Below are positions 1-6,293 of a stretch of 28,815 bases of DNA, piece after piece (position 1 is the stretch's first letter; the number at the start of each line of letters is the position of its first letter). The notes below the pieces were generated by a model. The model was not told the DNA's origin and ran no database searches. It saw only the letters and a list, made by a program, of their open reading frames with translations. Position numbers and translations under genes: made by a program. Where the stretch lies: positions 1 through 28,815 of IMG/VR virus record IMGVR_UViG_3300027859_000061; one strand, 5' to 3'. The DNA comes from a virus.

Positions 1-211
1 TCTTTGGTGTAATCGCACCAGTTGTATTCTTCGATACAAAACTAGGATATTGTTGTGCAACTTCTTTGACCACTTTATCATATTGTCTTTGTTGAGTTGC
101 GATTAGTTCATTATATATAGTTCGTTTAGATTTAGTCTTTAATGATTTGGTCTTTCTCTTTCGACCAGTCATATCATATCGTAAACTACCTACTAAATTT
201 ATCGTTCCCAT
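1..211 (-). CDS. Small basic phage protein, C-terminus cut by window edge
   Basis: An open frame starts with ATG at 211 and runs off the left edge without a stop, giving 70 codons. The N-terminus contains SLRYDMTGRKRKTKS followed by further Lys/Arg-rich sequence, then a YPSF stretch. I recall similar short proteins opening with a 'SLRY.MTGRKRK' segment in T4-like marine phages, but none with a known function. It has no visible membrane segment. A near-consensus sigma70 promoter ends 7 bases upstream of the start codon and there is no Shine-Dalgarno sequence, so it is probably the first gene of a new transcription unit and may be read from a leaderless mRNA. The product is unknown. Confidence 0.7.
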   Translation of the reverse strand, partial: MGTINLVGSLRYDMTGRKRKTKSLKTKSKRTIYNELIATQQRQYDKVVKEVAQQYPSFVSKNTTGAITPK

Positions 212-218
212 GTATATA

Positions 219-247
219 ATTATAATATATGTATGTCATTCTTTCAA
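219..247 (-). promoter_or_regulatory. Sigma70-type promoter for the left-edge gene
   Basis: On the minus strand TTGAAA (242-247) and a perfect TATAAT (219-224) are separated by exactly 17 bases (225-241). Only 7 bases separate the -10 box from the ATG at 211, so initiation would fall at or one base before the start codon. It lies in the gap after the first oxygenase gene, as expected for a host-RNA-polymerase promoter in a phage. Confidence 0.7.
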
Positions 248-256
248 CCACTTTTT

Positions 257-889
257 TTAAGGAAGATAGTTAATCCATCCTGTGATTGCATACTTAGTAT
301 CTTGCAATGGTGGGTTACCTCTATGCACATGAGTAAACCCAGCTGGCCAACATACAAATCTTCCTTTCACTGGCGATACTCTTACACCTTGATATAAGAA
401 TTCTGTTTCACCACCATCTTCTACATCATTTAGATACACCATGTATGCAAGTATACTTGTTCTATCATATGCACTTGAACCACCTTCGAAATGCCAGTTA
501 TGATATCCTTCACTTGGTCTTGTCTTTTGCATTTTCATTTGTGCATTATAAAGACCACTATAAACACCTGAGTCAATTACAGGATATCTTATTTGCCATG
601 ATTCTATCACATCATTGTGAATCCAATCACCTATATCTCTGATTGCACCATTAGTCATTGTGTCCATCTCTGTAATGAATATTGATGTATCTGACCTCTG
701 TGCGATATGAGCGCCATAGTCTCTTCGTGTATGAGTTAGACCATGTTCTTCATGTTCATCAAATATACGGATACATTCATCACATACATCATCACCAATA
801 ATACCATCTAGTATTCTTATATGTTCACCAGTCGAATCATCCCATGGTAATTCTACTCTGTTCTTTACTGTTTCTCTATTATCTGCCAT
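257..889 (-). CDS. 2OG-Fe(II) oxygenase, prolyl-4-hydroxylase-like
   Basis: This 210-aa protein has the double-stranded beta-helix pattern of the P4H-like 2OG-Fe(II) oxygenases. The metal site reads YHNWHFEGG, so the first two ligands would be H133 and E135 (HxE in place of the usual HxD). The distal histidine is H189 in HVHRGNPP, and K199 in KYAITGW is placed to bind the 2-oxoglutarate carboxylate. Such enzymes use 2-oxoglutarate, O2 and Fe(II) to hydroxylate a substrate, which cannot be predicted here. It is the last of four tandem oxygenase-like genes; its ATG overlaps the stop of the upstream one as TAATG, so translation is probably coupled. The HxE variant leaves some doubt about activity. 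Confidence 0.85.
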   Translation of the reverse strand: MADNRETVKNRVELPWDDSTGEHIRILDGIIGDDVCDECIRIFDEHEEHGLTHTRRDYGAHIAQRSDTSIFITEMDTMTNGAIRDIGDWIHNDVIESWQIRYPVIDSGVYSGLYNAQMKMQKTRPSEGYHNWHFEGGSSAYDRTSILAYMVYLNDVEDGGETEFLYQGVRVSPVKGRFVCWPAGFTHVHRGNPPLQDTKYAITGWINYLP

Positions 890-1560
890 TATTCTTCTCT
901 CTCGTGTTCATCTCTACCGAACCATATCAGTAGAACAAATCGTTGACCCTCATATATCGGTTCAACCCCATGCCACATTTTTGTAGAATTGTTAAAGAAT
1001 GTAATTGTTCCTATATCTTTTGCAACTAGATTACCTTGCACATTGAGTTGACCGCCTTTGTAGTCATCATTGAGTTGCATGATACATGTTCCAAAGTCTG
1101 TATCTTCTGCAACATCTCTATGAAAAGGGAAGAATGAATCTTCTTTGTAGTGAACAATTTGCATGTATGTAATTCTTCTAAAGTCAGGATGGTCTGGTAT
1201 CAAATGACCCATGACTTCTAATACTGCATTGTATTCTTTTGAACCATCGGCGATAGTCGCATGGTCTTTGTTATGGTCTGCCTCATATTTGTATGATAAG
1301 TTTCTTTCTGTTATCTCATCTGGTGGTGTCACCTCTGAGTTTGCATAATCACATTCAGTAAACGGTAAGTTTAGAAATTGTTCTATGATATGGTCACAAC
1401 CCGCTGGTGTAATTATGTGTGGTATTATCGTAATGAAATCACTGTTGCGTTCTATTTCAAACTCTTCGCCTGAATATTTGTCTACAACAACTTCTGATTC
1501 TGTTTGTTCTTCTGCACCATCCATCTTTGATTGTGCATATGTTCCTAAATTAATAACCAT
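889..1560 (-). CDS. 2OG-Fe(II) oxygenase
   Basis: The protein has 223 aa from the chosen start. FFPFHRDVAEDTDFGTC supplies the HxD iron ligands (H147, D149), MWHGVEP the distal His (H197), and the Arg of EGQRFVLLIWFGR (R207) is the likely 2OG-binding residue. This is a complete catalytic set for a 2OG-Fe(II) dioxygenase; the substrate is unknown. Another in-frame ATG lies six bases upstream at 1566, but the Shine-Dalgarno sequence AAAAGGAG (1567-1574) directly abuts that codon, whereas it has six-base spacing to the ATG at 1560, so 1560 is preferred. The gene overlaps its upstream neighbour by 11 bases and its downstream neighbour by one. Confidence 0.85.
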   Translation of the reverse strand: MVINLGTYAQSKMDGAEEQTESEVVVDKYSGEEFEIERNSDFITIIPHIITPAGCDHIIEQFLNLPFTECDYANSEVTPPDEITERNLSYKYEADHNKDHATIADGSKEYNAVLEVMGHLIPDHPDFRRITYMQIVHYKEDSFFPFHRDVAEDTDFGTCIMQLNDDYKGGQLNVQGNLVAKDIGTITFFNNSTKMWHGVEPIYEGQRFVLLIWFGRDEHEREE

Positions 1561-2266
1561 TGTCATCTCCTTTTGGGTGATAGAAAGTCACTTGCGTGAA
1601 TCTCCAGTTTTCTAAGTATCTATGATAGTCTTCTATATATGCACCATGCATACAATTACCAGGAAATATCACACATCGATTGAACTTCGCAGGTATAACT
1701 TTTCTTATGTTGAATCTCTCTTCTACAGGATATAATAATGCCATGTTCTCATCGTTAGTAATCCATTCACCATCATATATTGCAGTTCCACCATCTTCTT
1801 GTTTATCAAGATAGACTAACATGTTGAGTGTAGACAAATGGTCTGGCGTATTCAATGCACTATCAATGTGAGGATAGTGTTGCATCTTCTTATCAAATAC
1901 TTCTGCTGTCTTGAAACAGTTGAACTCATATAGGCGTGACCAATCATAATGACCTTTGAAGAAATATCGTCTGCATAAATCTAATAATCTCTGTTGAGAG
2001 TTTTCATATAATCTAGTTGGGTGACCAACCTTGTCTACAATTCTACAGTCGAAGTAATCTATACCATTGCGTGTGTTAGATTCAGGATTATATTTCCATA
2101 ATGGGTATTGTCTGTTGATTAAGAACTCGTGTAAGTCTTCTGCATTTTCATAGAAGTCATCTATCACAATTGAGAAACCATCGAATGTATGATTATCAAA
2201 TGAACCTCTCATTTTGTATAGTTCATCGTAATCTACTATTCTGTTGATGTCATCTATGTGGTTCAT
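1550..2266 (-). CDS. 2OG-Fe(II) oxygenase-like protein
   Basis: This 238-aa protein carries a recognisable facial triad: H133 and D135 in YPHIDSAL, and H207 in FPGNCMHGAY, with R222 (NWRFTQ) in the expected 2OG-binding position. The segment LNMLVYLDKQEDGGTAIY matches the core strands of the fold, where a GGT(A/E)IY/F pattern is typical of phage and bacterial members. The substrate is unknown. The start ATG overlaps the TGA of the preceding gene (ATGA), so it is translationally coupled. It differs strongly from its three oxygenase neighbours, so the cluster is not a simple recent tandem duplication. Confidence 0.8.
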   Translation of the reverse strand: MNHIDDINRIVDYDELYKMRGSFDNHTFDGFSIVIDDFYENAEDLHEFLINRQYPLWKYNPESNTRNGIDYFDCRIVDKVGHPTRLYENSQQRLLDLCRRYFFKGHYDWSRLYEFNCFKTAEVFDKKMQHYPHIDSALNTPDHLSTLNMLVYLDKQEDGGTAIYDGEWITNDENMALLYPVEERFNIRKVIPAKFNRCVIFPGNCMHGAYIEDYHRYLENWRFTQVTFYHPKGDDNGY

Positions 2267-3006
2267 GTCAAAACTCCATAATCAAATTGGTCGCCATGAT
2301 GATATGATTCTAAATCTTCGGCGTGTTGTAAGTTAAAGGATATACTTATGCGTTCATAAGATTCATTTTCTCGTGGGTGACCCTTTGGTACGCTATGCAT
2401 TAGATACGATGGCCACAATAAAAAGTCACCATCTTGTGGGTGAAAGTTGAATGATGTATGTTGTCGACCAGTAAATTCATATTGTGAGTCTTCTGGTCTC
2501 ATCTCATCATCATTACCTGACTGACTATGTAATGCAGGCATATTAGGATTCCAGAACTTGATTGGTTCTGATGAGTCTTGCGTTGAGACATAGTATGTGC
2601 CTGATAGTCTAGACTTAACATGATTATGACATTCATGGTCATGTGGTTCATTGTATACATTCACCCATGCAAAGAAATGTATATCGTGTCTATTGACATC
2701 TGTAAAATCTAAATTGTATTGACTTCTACAAAACTCAACATAGGTATCTTTCATCTGATTTGCAAAGTCATTATACCAAGGTTGTTGGTGTGTCTGTTCT
2801 CTTGCATCAGGATAAAAGTATGTGGTGTATTCTGTTAGTGGGTCACCTTTCGGTAATGTGTCTATTATATTTCTACAGTGGTGTGCAACCTCTGTATGAT
2901 TTAGATTTACTTTTCCTTGAAATATAGTTGTAGGGAAGACATTGACATAATCTCCTCTACAAGGTGAATAAGTATTGTTAATTCTGTTCGTCTGTATTGG
3001 TTTCAT
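2263..3006 (-). CDS. Putative 2OG-Fe(II) oxygenase (2OG-FeII_Oxy_5-like)
   Basis: The 247-aa protein resembles the family of putative 2OG-Fe(II) oxygenases in which the iron site sits in an H-x-H...SGTYYV context: here H127 and H129 precede SRLSGTYYVST. The later part GDFLLWPSYLMHSVPKGH gives the distal His (H204), and the Arg in ERISISFNL (R219) is the likely 2OG ligand. The N-terminal VNVFPTTIFQGKV is also usual for this family. His replacing Asp as second ligand is a family feature rather than damage. Its start lies 29 bases inside the preceding lipoprotein gene, and the next gene begins at its stop. It is the first of four tandem oxygenase-like genes. Confidence 0.75.
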   Translation of the reverse strand: MKPIQTNRINNTYSPCRGDYVNVFPTTIFQGKVNLNHTEVAHHCRNIIDTLPKGDPLTEYTTYFYPDAREQTHQQPWYNDFANQMKDTYVEFCRSQYNLDFTDVNRHDIHFFAWVNVYNEPHDHECHNHVKSRLSGTYYVSTQDSSEPIKFWNPNMPALHSQSGNDDEMRPEDSQYEFTGRQHTSFNFHPQDGDFLLWPSYLMHSVPKGHPRENESYERISISFNLQHAEDLESYHHGDQFDYGVLT

Positions 3007-3490
3007 TCACGGTCACATTACGATAATATATTACAACTTCTCCCAATTGTTTGATGTATCTCTTTAACTCTTGCATATCTTCTGCCATGACTTTGTAGTC
3101 ACCGATAGTAGTTGCAACAAATAGTATCTCACCATCATTTACTCTTCTCATTTCATCCATAAATTGGTCATAGTATGTATAACCTACTGGCCAGTCTGGA
3201 TTCTCTCTTTCATCTAACTCACATGTCTTTGGTCTTTTGAATTGTTCTACACCCTCATCGTTGAACTTCTTAGGTTCATATGGTATAGTTCTTCTACATG
3301 GATTTACTATCTTCGCCTCTGATACTACAAACCATTTCGGTGCTGTTAGTTGCACTGGTCTAGGCAAATCAGGTTGAAGTATTTCAATCTCTAATGGTTT
3401 AGATTCTATCTGTATCTTTTTTGTTGGTAATAACGAACAACTAGTCGTTAGTATCAGGATTGGTAAGATTATATAATTCTTTAGTGTCAT
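2978..3490 (-). CDS. Lipoprotein, candidate outer-membrane spanin (Rz1-like)
   Basis: The 170-aa protein begins with a short charged end, a hydrophobic stretch and a lipobox-like TTSC at residues 15-18, so it should be a lipoprotein with its acylated Cys near residue 18. The mature part is rich in proline early on (LQPDLPRPVQ). Its start lies within the 3' end of the preceding membrane/coiled-coil gene in another reading frame, the arrangement of Rz/Rz1 spanin pairs that fuse inner and outer membranes in the last step of lysis of Gram-negative hosts. GGAGGG eight bases before the ATG is a good ribosome site. It is longer than lambda Rz1, so the assignment rests on topology and gene arrangement, not sequence identity. 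Confidence 0.6.
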   Translation of the reverse strand: MTLKNYIILPILILTTSCSLLPTKKIQIESKPLEIEILQPDLPRPVQLTAPKWFVVSEAKIVNPCRRTIPYEPKKFNDEGVEQFKRPKTCELDERENPDWPVGYTYYDQFMDEMRRVNDGEILFVATTIGDYKVMAEDMQELKRYIKQLGEVVIYYRNVTVNETNTDEQN

Positions 3491-3824
3491 CCTCTATGCC
3501 CTCCATTACTAGTTCACTTGCATTGTTCATTCTTAGTTCTATCATACCAGGTTTCTTTAGTGCAAGTAAATCTAAATTGTGTCTTGAAAATATTTCTAGG
3601 TATTCTGCCTTCTCTGATTCAATTTCTGCATTTCGTCTAGTCATTTGCAAAAGAGATTTACCTTGTTTTTCAAAGTTATCTCGCAAGGCGGTCATCGCCT
3701 GTGTCTGTTCTTCTAATGCAGTTTCTAATTTTATATTGTTCTCTTTGAGTGTCTCATTCTGATTATACAAATAGAATGTGAGTAAACCCAAGGTCACCAA
3801 TAGACCCATTGTAAATTGATTCAT
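3441..3824 (-). CDS. Inner-membrane coiled-coil protein, candidate i-spanin (Rz-like)
   Basis: This 127-aa protein has one N-terminal membrane segment (about residues 6-22) followed by a long charged, heptad-like helix (residues 24-90), which is the layout of an Rz-type inner-membrane spanin with the coiled coil in the periplasm. The downstream lipoprotein gene overlaps its last 50 bases in another frame, matching known embedded or overlapping spanin pairs. AGGGAG upstream of the ATG is a good Shine-Dalgarno sequence. A 26-aa membrane ORF lies just upstream. No endolysin was recognised in the window, so lysis genes may be dispersed, as in T4-like phages. Confidence 0.6.
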   Translation of the reverse strand: MNQFTMGLLVTLGLLTFYLYNQNETLKENNIKLETALEEQTQAMTALRDNFEKQGKSLLQMTRRNAEIESEKAEYLEIFSRHNLDLLALKKPGMIELRMNNASELVMEGIEDDTKELYNLTNPDTND

Positions 3825-3833
3825 ATTTTCTCC

Positions 3834-3914
3834 CTAAAAGATTACTATAATAAGACTAACGATTATGAATGCCCCAAATATAACTTCTTCTTCGTCAAAT
3901 CTCTTCGGTGCCAT
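3834..3914 (-). CDS. Tiny single-pass membrane peptide (26 aa)
   Basis: ATG at 3914 opens a 26-codon frame ending in TAG at 3834. The peptide has a charged front (MAPKRFDEEE) followed by a 16-residue uninterrupted hydrophobic segment to the C-terminus (VIFGAFIIVSLIIVIF). AGAGG lies about six bases upstream of the ATG, inside the preceding gene. The frame overlaps the 3' end of the preceding gene by 20 bases and fills an otherwise empty gap directly before the candidate spanins. A holin-like or accessory lysis role is possible from position only; chance cannot be excluded at this length. Confidence 0.45.
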   Translation of the reverse strand: MAPKRFDEEEVIFGAFIIVSLIIVIF

Positions 3915-4152
3915 CCCAATCCTCTACTATAAAGTTCAGACCACCTGAACTTCTGTATTCTACTACCTTGTTATTTTCATCTCTGAACTTTAAATGTTTC
4001 TCTTTCTGAACTAATAGTTTCTTGGCGACAAAGACTCTATCATCTGCATCACCATAAACACTGTTAAAAGATACAGTCACTTTATATCTAGTAGTAAACT
4101 TGGACTTTATCCAGTAGTAGATATACTTAACCCATTTTTTTAACTTGTTCAT
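3895..4152 (-). CDS. Conserved-looking small protein, function unknown
   Basis: The 85-aa protein has a basic, aromatic N-terminus (MNKLKKWVKYIYYWIKSKF) that could form a short amphipathic or membrane-associated helix, followed by a beta-rich part (RYKVTVSFNSVYG) and an acidic tail. I do not recognise a family. The start codon follows an ACTAAATA box by five bases and has no Shine-Dalgarno sequence. It precedes the candidate lysis genes. Confidence 0.6.
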   Translation of the reverse strand: MNKLKKWVKYIYYWIKSKFTTRYKVTVSFNSVYGDADDRVFVAKKLLVQKEKHLKFRDENNKVVEYRSSGGLNFIVEDWDGTEEI

Positions 4153-4156
4153 AGTT

Positions 4157-4170
4157 ATATTTAGTTGTTA
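4157..4170 (-). promoter_or_regulatory. TAACAACTAAATAT element upstream of the 85-aa gene
   Basis: This 14-base sequence on the minus strand recurs exactly at 21527-21540, again five bases (counted from the ACTAAATA box) before a start codon without a Shine-Dalgarno site. Its 9-base front half, TAACAACTA, is also found at 15319-15327 before the gene starting at 15307. ACTAAATA resembles the T4 late box TATAAATA with two changes. It may be a variant late or middle promoter; the overlap with the upstream stop codon (AAC TAA) is a caution. Confidence 0.35.
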
Positions 4171-4670
4171 TTTCTGAGGTCTTTTAGAATGTTGATAGTA
4201 TTCTTTGCACTAGTGTGAACTATGCCGATACCACCTGCCTCTTCCCATGCATCGATGTTCTTTTGTCTATCATCGATTAGAACAGAACCCTCATAGGCGT
4301 ATGCCGCCTTTTGTGTCCCTGTAAATGTGCAAGTCACTGGCACAGTAGGGTCAACATGTCTCTTAATCCATTCGTTCTTATCAAACACAACCAACTCTCT
4401 GTTGACTTCACCAGCGGCAGTCAATATCTCCCATGGTGTTTCACAATGTCTGACATATGCAAGTAAGTCATACATGTCAACCATAGGTGGCAAGTTTGCG
4501 AATAGTCTTTTGTTAGTAAGTTCTTCTTTTCTTATATCGTATGTAGTGTGACCTGCATCATCATTAGTAAGTGGTTCACCCAAATACTGAGGCATTTCTA
4601 CACCCCTCAAAAAGTCGGCGAGAACACCGTCCATGTCTAAAAATATTCTTTTTATTTTTCCTTTCATCAT
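4161..4670 (-). CDS. HAD-family 5'(3')-deoxyribonucleotidase-like phosphatase
   Basis: The 169-aa protein opens with the HAD motif I FLDMDGVLADF (nucleophile D12, acid/base D14), has a motif II-like ILTAAGE, and ends with motif IV SVLIDDRQKN. The small size and DMDGVLADF signature match the NT5C-like deoxyribonucleotidases of phages, which remove phosphate from (deoxy)nucleoside monophosphates; a role in tuning nucleotide pools would fit the upstream nrd operon. The frame extends to a TTG at 4706, but that TTG is the first base triplet of a perfect -35 box. The start at 4670, six bases after the TATAAT box, is therefore chosen; it also places motif I close to the N-terminus as in homologues. 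Confidence 0.8.
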   Translation of the reverse strand: MMKGKIKRIFLDMDGVLADFLRGVEMPQYLGEPLTNDDAGHTTYDIRKEELTNKRLFANLPPMVDMYDLLAYVRHCETPWEILTAAGEVNRELVVFDKNEWIKRHVDPTVPVTCTFTGTQKAAYAYEGSVLIDDRQKNIDAWEEAGGIGIVHTSAKNTINILKDLRNNN

Positions 4671-4676
4671 GTAAGT

Positions 4677-4706
4677 ATTATAGTCTTTTTTGATGGTCAT
4701 TGTCAA
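4677..4706 (-). promoter_or_regulatory. Consensus sigma70 promoter for the HAD gene
   Basis: On the minus strand a perfect TTGACA (4701-4706) and a perfect TATAAT (4677-4682) are 18 bases apart. The -10 box ends six bases before the ATG at 4670, so the transcript should begin at or next to the start codon. The promoter lies inside the 3' end of the HExxH gene, indicating that the HAD gene can be transcribed separately from the nrd operon. Confidence 0.7.
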
Positions 4707-5016
4707 GGGTGGTTTCTAGTAAATACGCCTCATTTTCATCTAAAGGTTCACCATTTAGAACCTGTCTAGCATGCACCATTTCGTGTGCAAGTGTGATATA
4801 TCTTTCTTGATTGAGTTTGACATATATGTTGATATATGTGCGTTTGCCTAATATTCTTGGGTGTTCTATGATACCCATTTGACTAAAAGATGGCGGTAAT
4901 CTCTTTATCTCGATGACTGCATTGTGGTGGTCGATACCCAATGTTTTAGAATAGTCGACTGCCTTCTCTAACAGTAATGTGTTTTTACAGTAAATCTCCA
5001 TCTTCAAGTTCTTCAT
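4678..5016 (-). CDS. Small HExxH metalloprotease-like protein
   Basis: This 112-aa protein contains an HExxH zinc-binding helix, ITLAHEMVHARQ (H78, E79, H82), with an acidic helix 14 residues later (ENEAYLLE, around E96) that could give the third ligand, as in short zincin or SprT-like domains. Outside this motif I find no recognised domain, and the short length leaves substrate recognition unexplained. It overlaps the 55-aa zinc-ribbon gene and is part of the tightly packed operon downstream of nrdB. The alternative start at 5001 would shorten the protein by five residues without touching the motif. Confidence 0.65.
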   Translation of the reverse strand: MKNLKMEIYCKNTLLLEKAVDYSKTLGIDHHNAVIEIKRLPPSFSQMGIIEHPRILGKRTYINIYVKLNQERYITLAHEMVHARQVLNGEPLDENEAYLLETTLDNDHQKRL

Positions 5017-5152
5017 TATATACTTCTAAATCTTCTTCGCCACACATAGGACAACATACTGGTCGTAAATCCTCGTGTTCTTCTCGCACCTCTGTGATAT
5101 CAATAGTCATATCAAGGTCGCAATCGGCACAATAGATGTGATGTCTAATCAT
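4985..5152 (-). CDS. Zinc-ribbon-like small protein (55 aa)
   Basis: An open frame from ATG at 5152 to TAA at 4985 encodes 55 residues. It has two Cys pairs, YCADC near residues 7-11 and CCPMCG near 33-38, separated by an acidic/charged stretch, which suggests a single zinc ribbon. It fills the only gap between the 84-aa gene and the HExxH gene, overlapping both by 8 and 32 bases, in line with the compact operon. Function unknown; small phage zinc ribbons are often transcription or nuclease adaptors, but nothing here decides that. Confidence 0.65.
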   Translation of the reverse strand: MIRHHIYCADCDLDMTIDITEVREEHEDLRPVCCPMCGEEDLEVYNEELEDGDLL

Positions 5153-5399
5153 CTTTTTCCTCGTCTAGTTTCTTCTCTCCTATGACTTCATCATAGAAGT
5201 TCTCAAATGACTTTGATTTACCATTTATTGTTGCATATGGTAATTCTCTGTCTTCTGGTGGATTCATAAAGTCTTCGCCCTTTGTATATACTCTGACTTC
5301 ATGTTCATCATGGTCTATGGTTCTAATGACATGTTTCCACCTCATATCTATAACATCTTGTTCGTTAGGATGGTTCAGATATAAGATGTAAGAGTTCAT
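5145..5399 (-). CDS. Hypothetical acidic protein
   Basis: The 84-aa product has no motif that I recognise. It has a short beta-like N-terminus (NSYILYLN), many charged residues and an acidic, Lys/Glu-rich C-terminus. The start codon overlaps the glutaredoxin stop (ATGA), so the two are coupled in translation. Its place inside the nrd/redox operon suggests an accessory role there, by position only. Confidence 0.6.
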   Translation of the reverse strand: MNSYILYLNHPNEQDVIDMRWKHVIRTIDHDEHEVRVYTKGEDFMNPPEDRELPYATINGKSKSFENFYDEVIGEKKLDEEKDD

Positions 5400-5629
5400 A
5401 CTTTTCTATAACCCTTAGACCATTCTTCTAGTTCAGTGTAACCACCTATGTTTTCACCATGAACTCTGATTTGTGGAAATGTTCTTGCACCAGGAAACTT
5501 GTCTAACATTTCTTCTCTGCCAAAATCTGTTCCTAATGATTGATATGTGTATTCATACCCTTTCATTTCACATAATTGTTTTGCCCTATCACAAAAAGGA
5601 CATTGTGGTTTTCCGTATATCTCTATCAT
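5396..5629 (-). CDS. Glutaredoxin
   Basis: This 77-aa protein is a complete glutaredoxin: active site CPFC (C10-C13), the cis-proline segment TFPQI (T50-P52) and the glutathione-binding GGYTEL (from G62). It should use glutathione to reduce disulfides in the cytoplasm; the obvious partner is the C-terminal CxxC of the NrdA encoded upstream, since each round of ribonucleotide reduction leaves that pair oxidised. Start and stop overlap neighbours as ATGA on both sides, placing it firmly in the nrd operon between the cytochrome c gene and an 84-aa unknown. Confidence 0.93.
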   Translation of the reverse strand: MIEIYGKPQCPFCDRAKQLCEMKGYEYTYQSLGTDFGREEMLDKFPGARTFPQIRVHGENIGGYTELEEWSKGYRKV

Positions 5630-6075
5630 TCTGGTAACCCCGCTTCTATAAATTCGCCAATAGTATCTATATCACTATCTGATAATAGACCTGCCTGAGC
5701 CCACATAGTTGAACTCATATTGCCGACTGTTTCTCTATTTTGATAGGCGTATAACCTATCGACTATGTATTCTTTACTTTGACCTGCAAGTGCAGGAAAT
5801 ACTCCCATACCCTCGCCTTTCTGACCATGACAAGCGGCACAACCACCCCATAGACCACGAATAGAACTGAATTCGTCAAGACTTGCAAGTGCTTGTTTCT
5901 CTCTTAATTGTTCTACAACAGTTCCGTTTTCTTCGACATATTTGACATAACATTCACCTGTGCATGAACTGTTTCTTGGGTAACCTTTGTATTCTAAGTT
6001 GTTATATGTATGACTTAAAAGACCATACATGAACCCACATATGCCTATTACTAAATAAAATGCATTTTCTCTCAT
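5626..6075 (-). CDS. Membrane-anchored cytochrome c, class I (c553-like)
   Basis: The 149-aa protein has an N-terminal hydrophobic segment (residues 6-21) acting as signal peptide or membrane anchor. It then has a linker with a CTGEC pair (C38, C42) and a cytochrome c domain: heme-binding CAACH at 79-83, GxGxxxFPALAGQS, and a likely axial Met at M124 in TMWAQAGLLSDSDI, typical of c553-type proteins. It should sit on the periplasmic side and need the host's heme-attachment machinery. An upstream in-frame start at 6165 would place 30 extra residues before the signal; the ATG at 6075 is chosen because it overlaps the previous stop as ATGA and puts the hydrophobic segment at the N-terminus. Cytochromes are unusual phage cargo. 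A role as an electron shuttle that keeps respiration going during infection is inference. Confidence 0.88.
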   Translation of the reverse strand: MRENAFYLVIGICGFMYGLLSHTYNNLEYKGYPRNSSCTGECYVKYVEENGTVVEQLREKQALASLDEFSSIRGLWGGCAACHGQKGEGMGVFPALAGQSKEYIVDRLYAYQNRETVGNMSSTMWAQAGLLSDSDIDTIGEFIEAGLPE

Positions 6076-6293
6076 AGTTTTATTGCCAATAGTAAGAAAA
6101 TCGCCATCAATGTGATGTTTGCAAAGAACATCAATAAACCTAGTATCGTATGATACCAAATCCATCTTGTCTTGTATGCGTTCTCTATTGTTAATTCATC
6201 GGGGTCAGGCGAACCATCTGTATTTCTTGCAACTTTTTTAGATAGTTCTTCCTCTTCTCTACTTCCCCATAGTATTTGCCACCATTTGTTCAT
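6072..6293 (-). CDS. Small membrane protein next to cytochrome c
   Basis: The 73-aa protein has a charged, cytoplasmic-type N-terminal half (EEEELSKKVARNTDG) and a hydrophobic C-terminal half from residue 44 (WIWYHTILGLL... to LLLAIKL), long enough for one long or two short membrane helices. I recognise no family. It lies between nrdB and the cytochrome c gene with ATGA overlaps on both sides, so it is co-translated with the cytochrome and could be its membrane partner or dock it to a host oxidase. That is inference from position and topology. Confidence 0.7.
   Translation of the reverse strand: MNKWWQILWGSREEEELSKKVARNTDGSPDPDELTIENAYKTRWIWYHTILGLLMFFANITLMAIFLLLAIKL

Noticed and set aside
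445-642. Plus-strand open frames opposite the minus-strand genes, here and elsewhere
   Set aside because: They lie antisense to genes with clear family motifs, have no ribosome sites or recognisable products, and reflect the base composition of the coding strand.
257-3006. Tandem duplication as the origin of the four oxygenase genes
   Set aside because: Apart from the metal-binding triad I see no extended similarity among the four proteins; the lengths and motif contexts differ.
4671-4706. TTG start at 4706 for the HAD phosphatase
   Set aside because: The TTG is part of a perfect -35 box (TTGACA) and the extra residues precede a family whose motif I normally lies near the N-terminus.
6076-6165. 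Longer cytochrome c start at 6165
   Set aside because: The added 30 residues bury the signal/anchor and are read from within the preceding gene; the ATGA overlap at 6075 is the better start.
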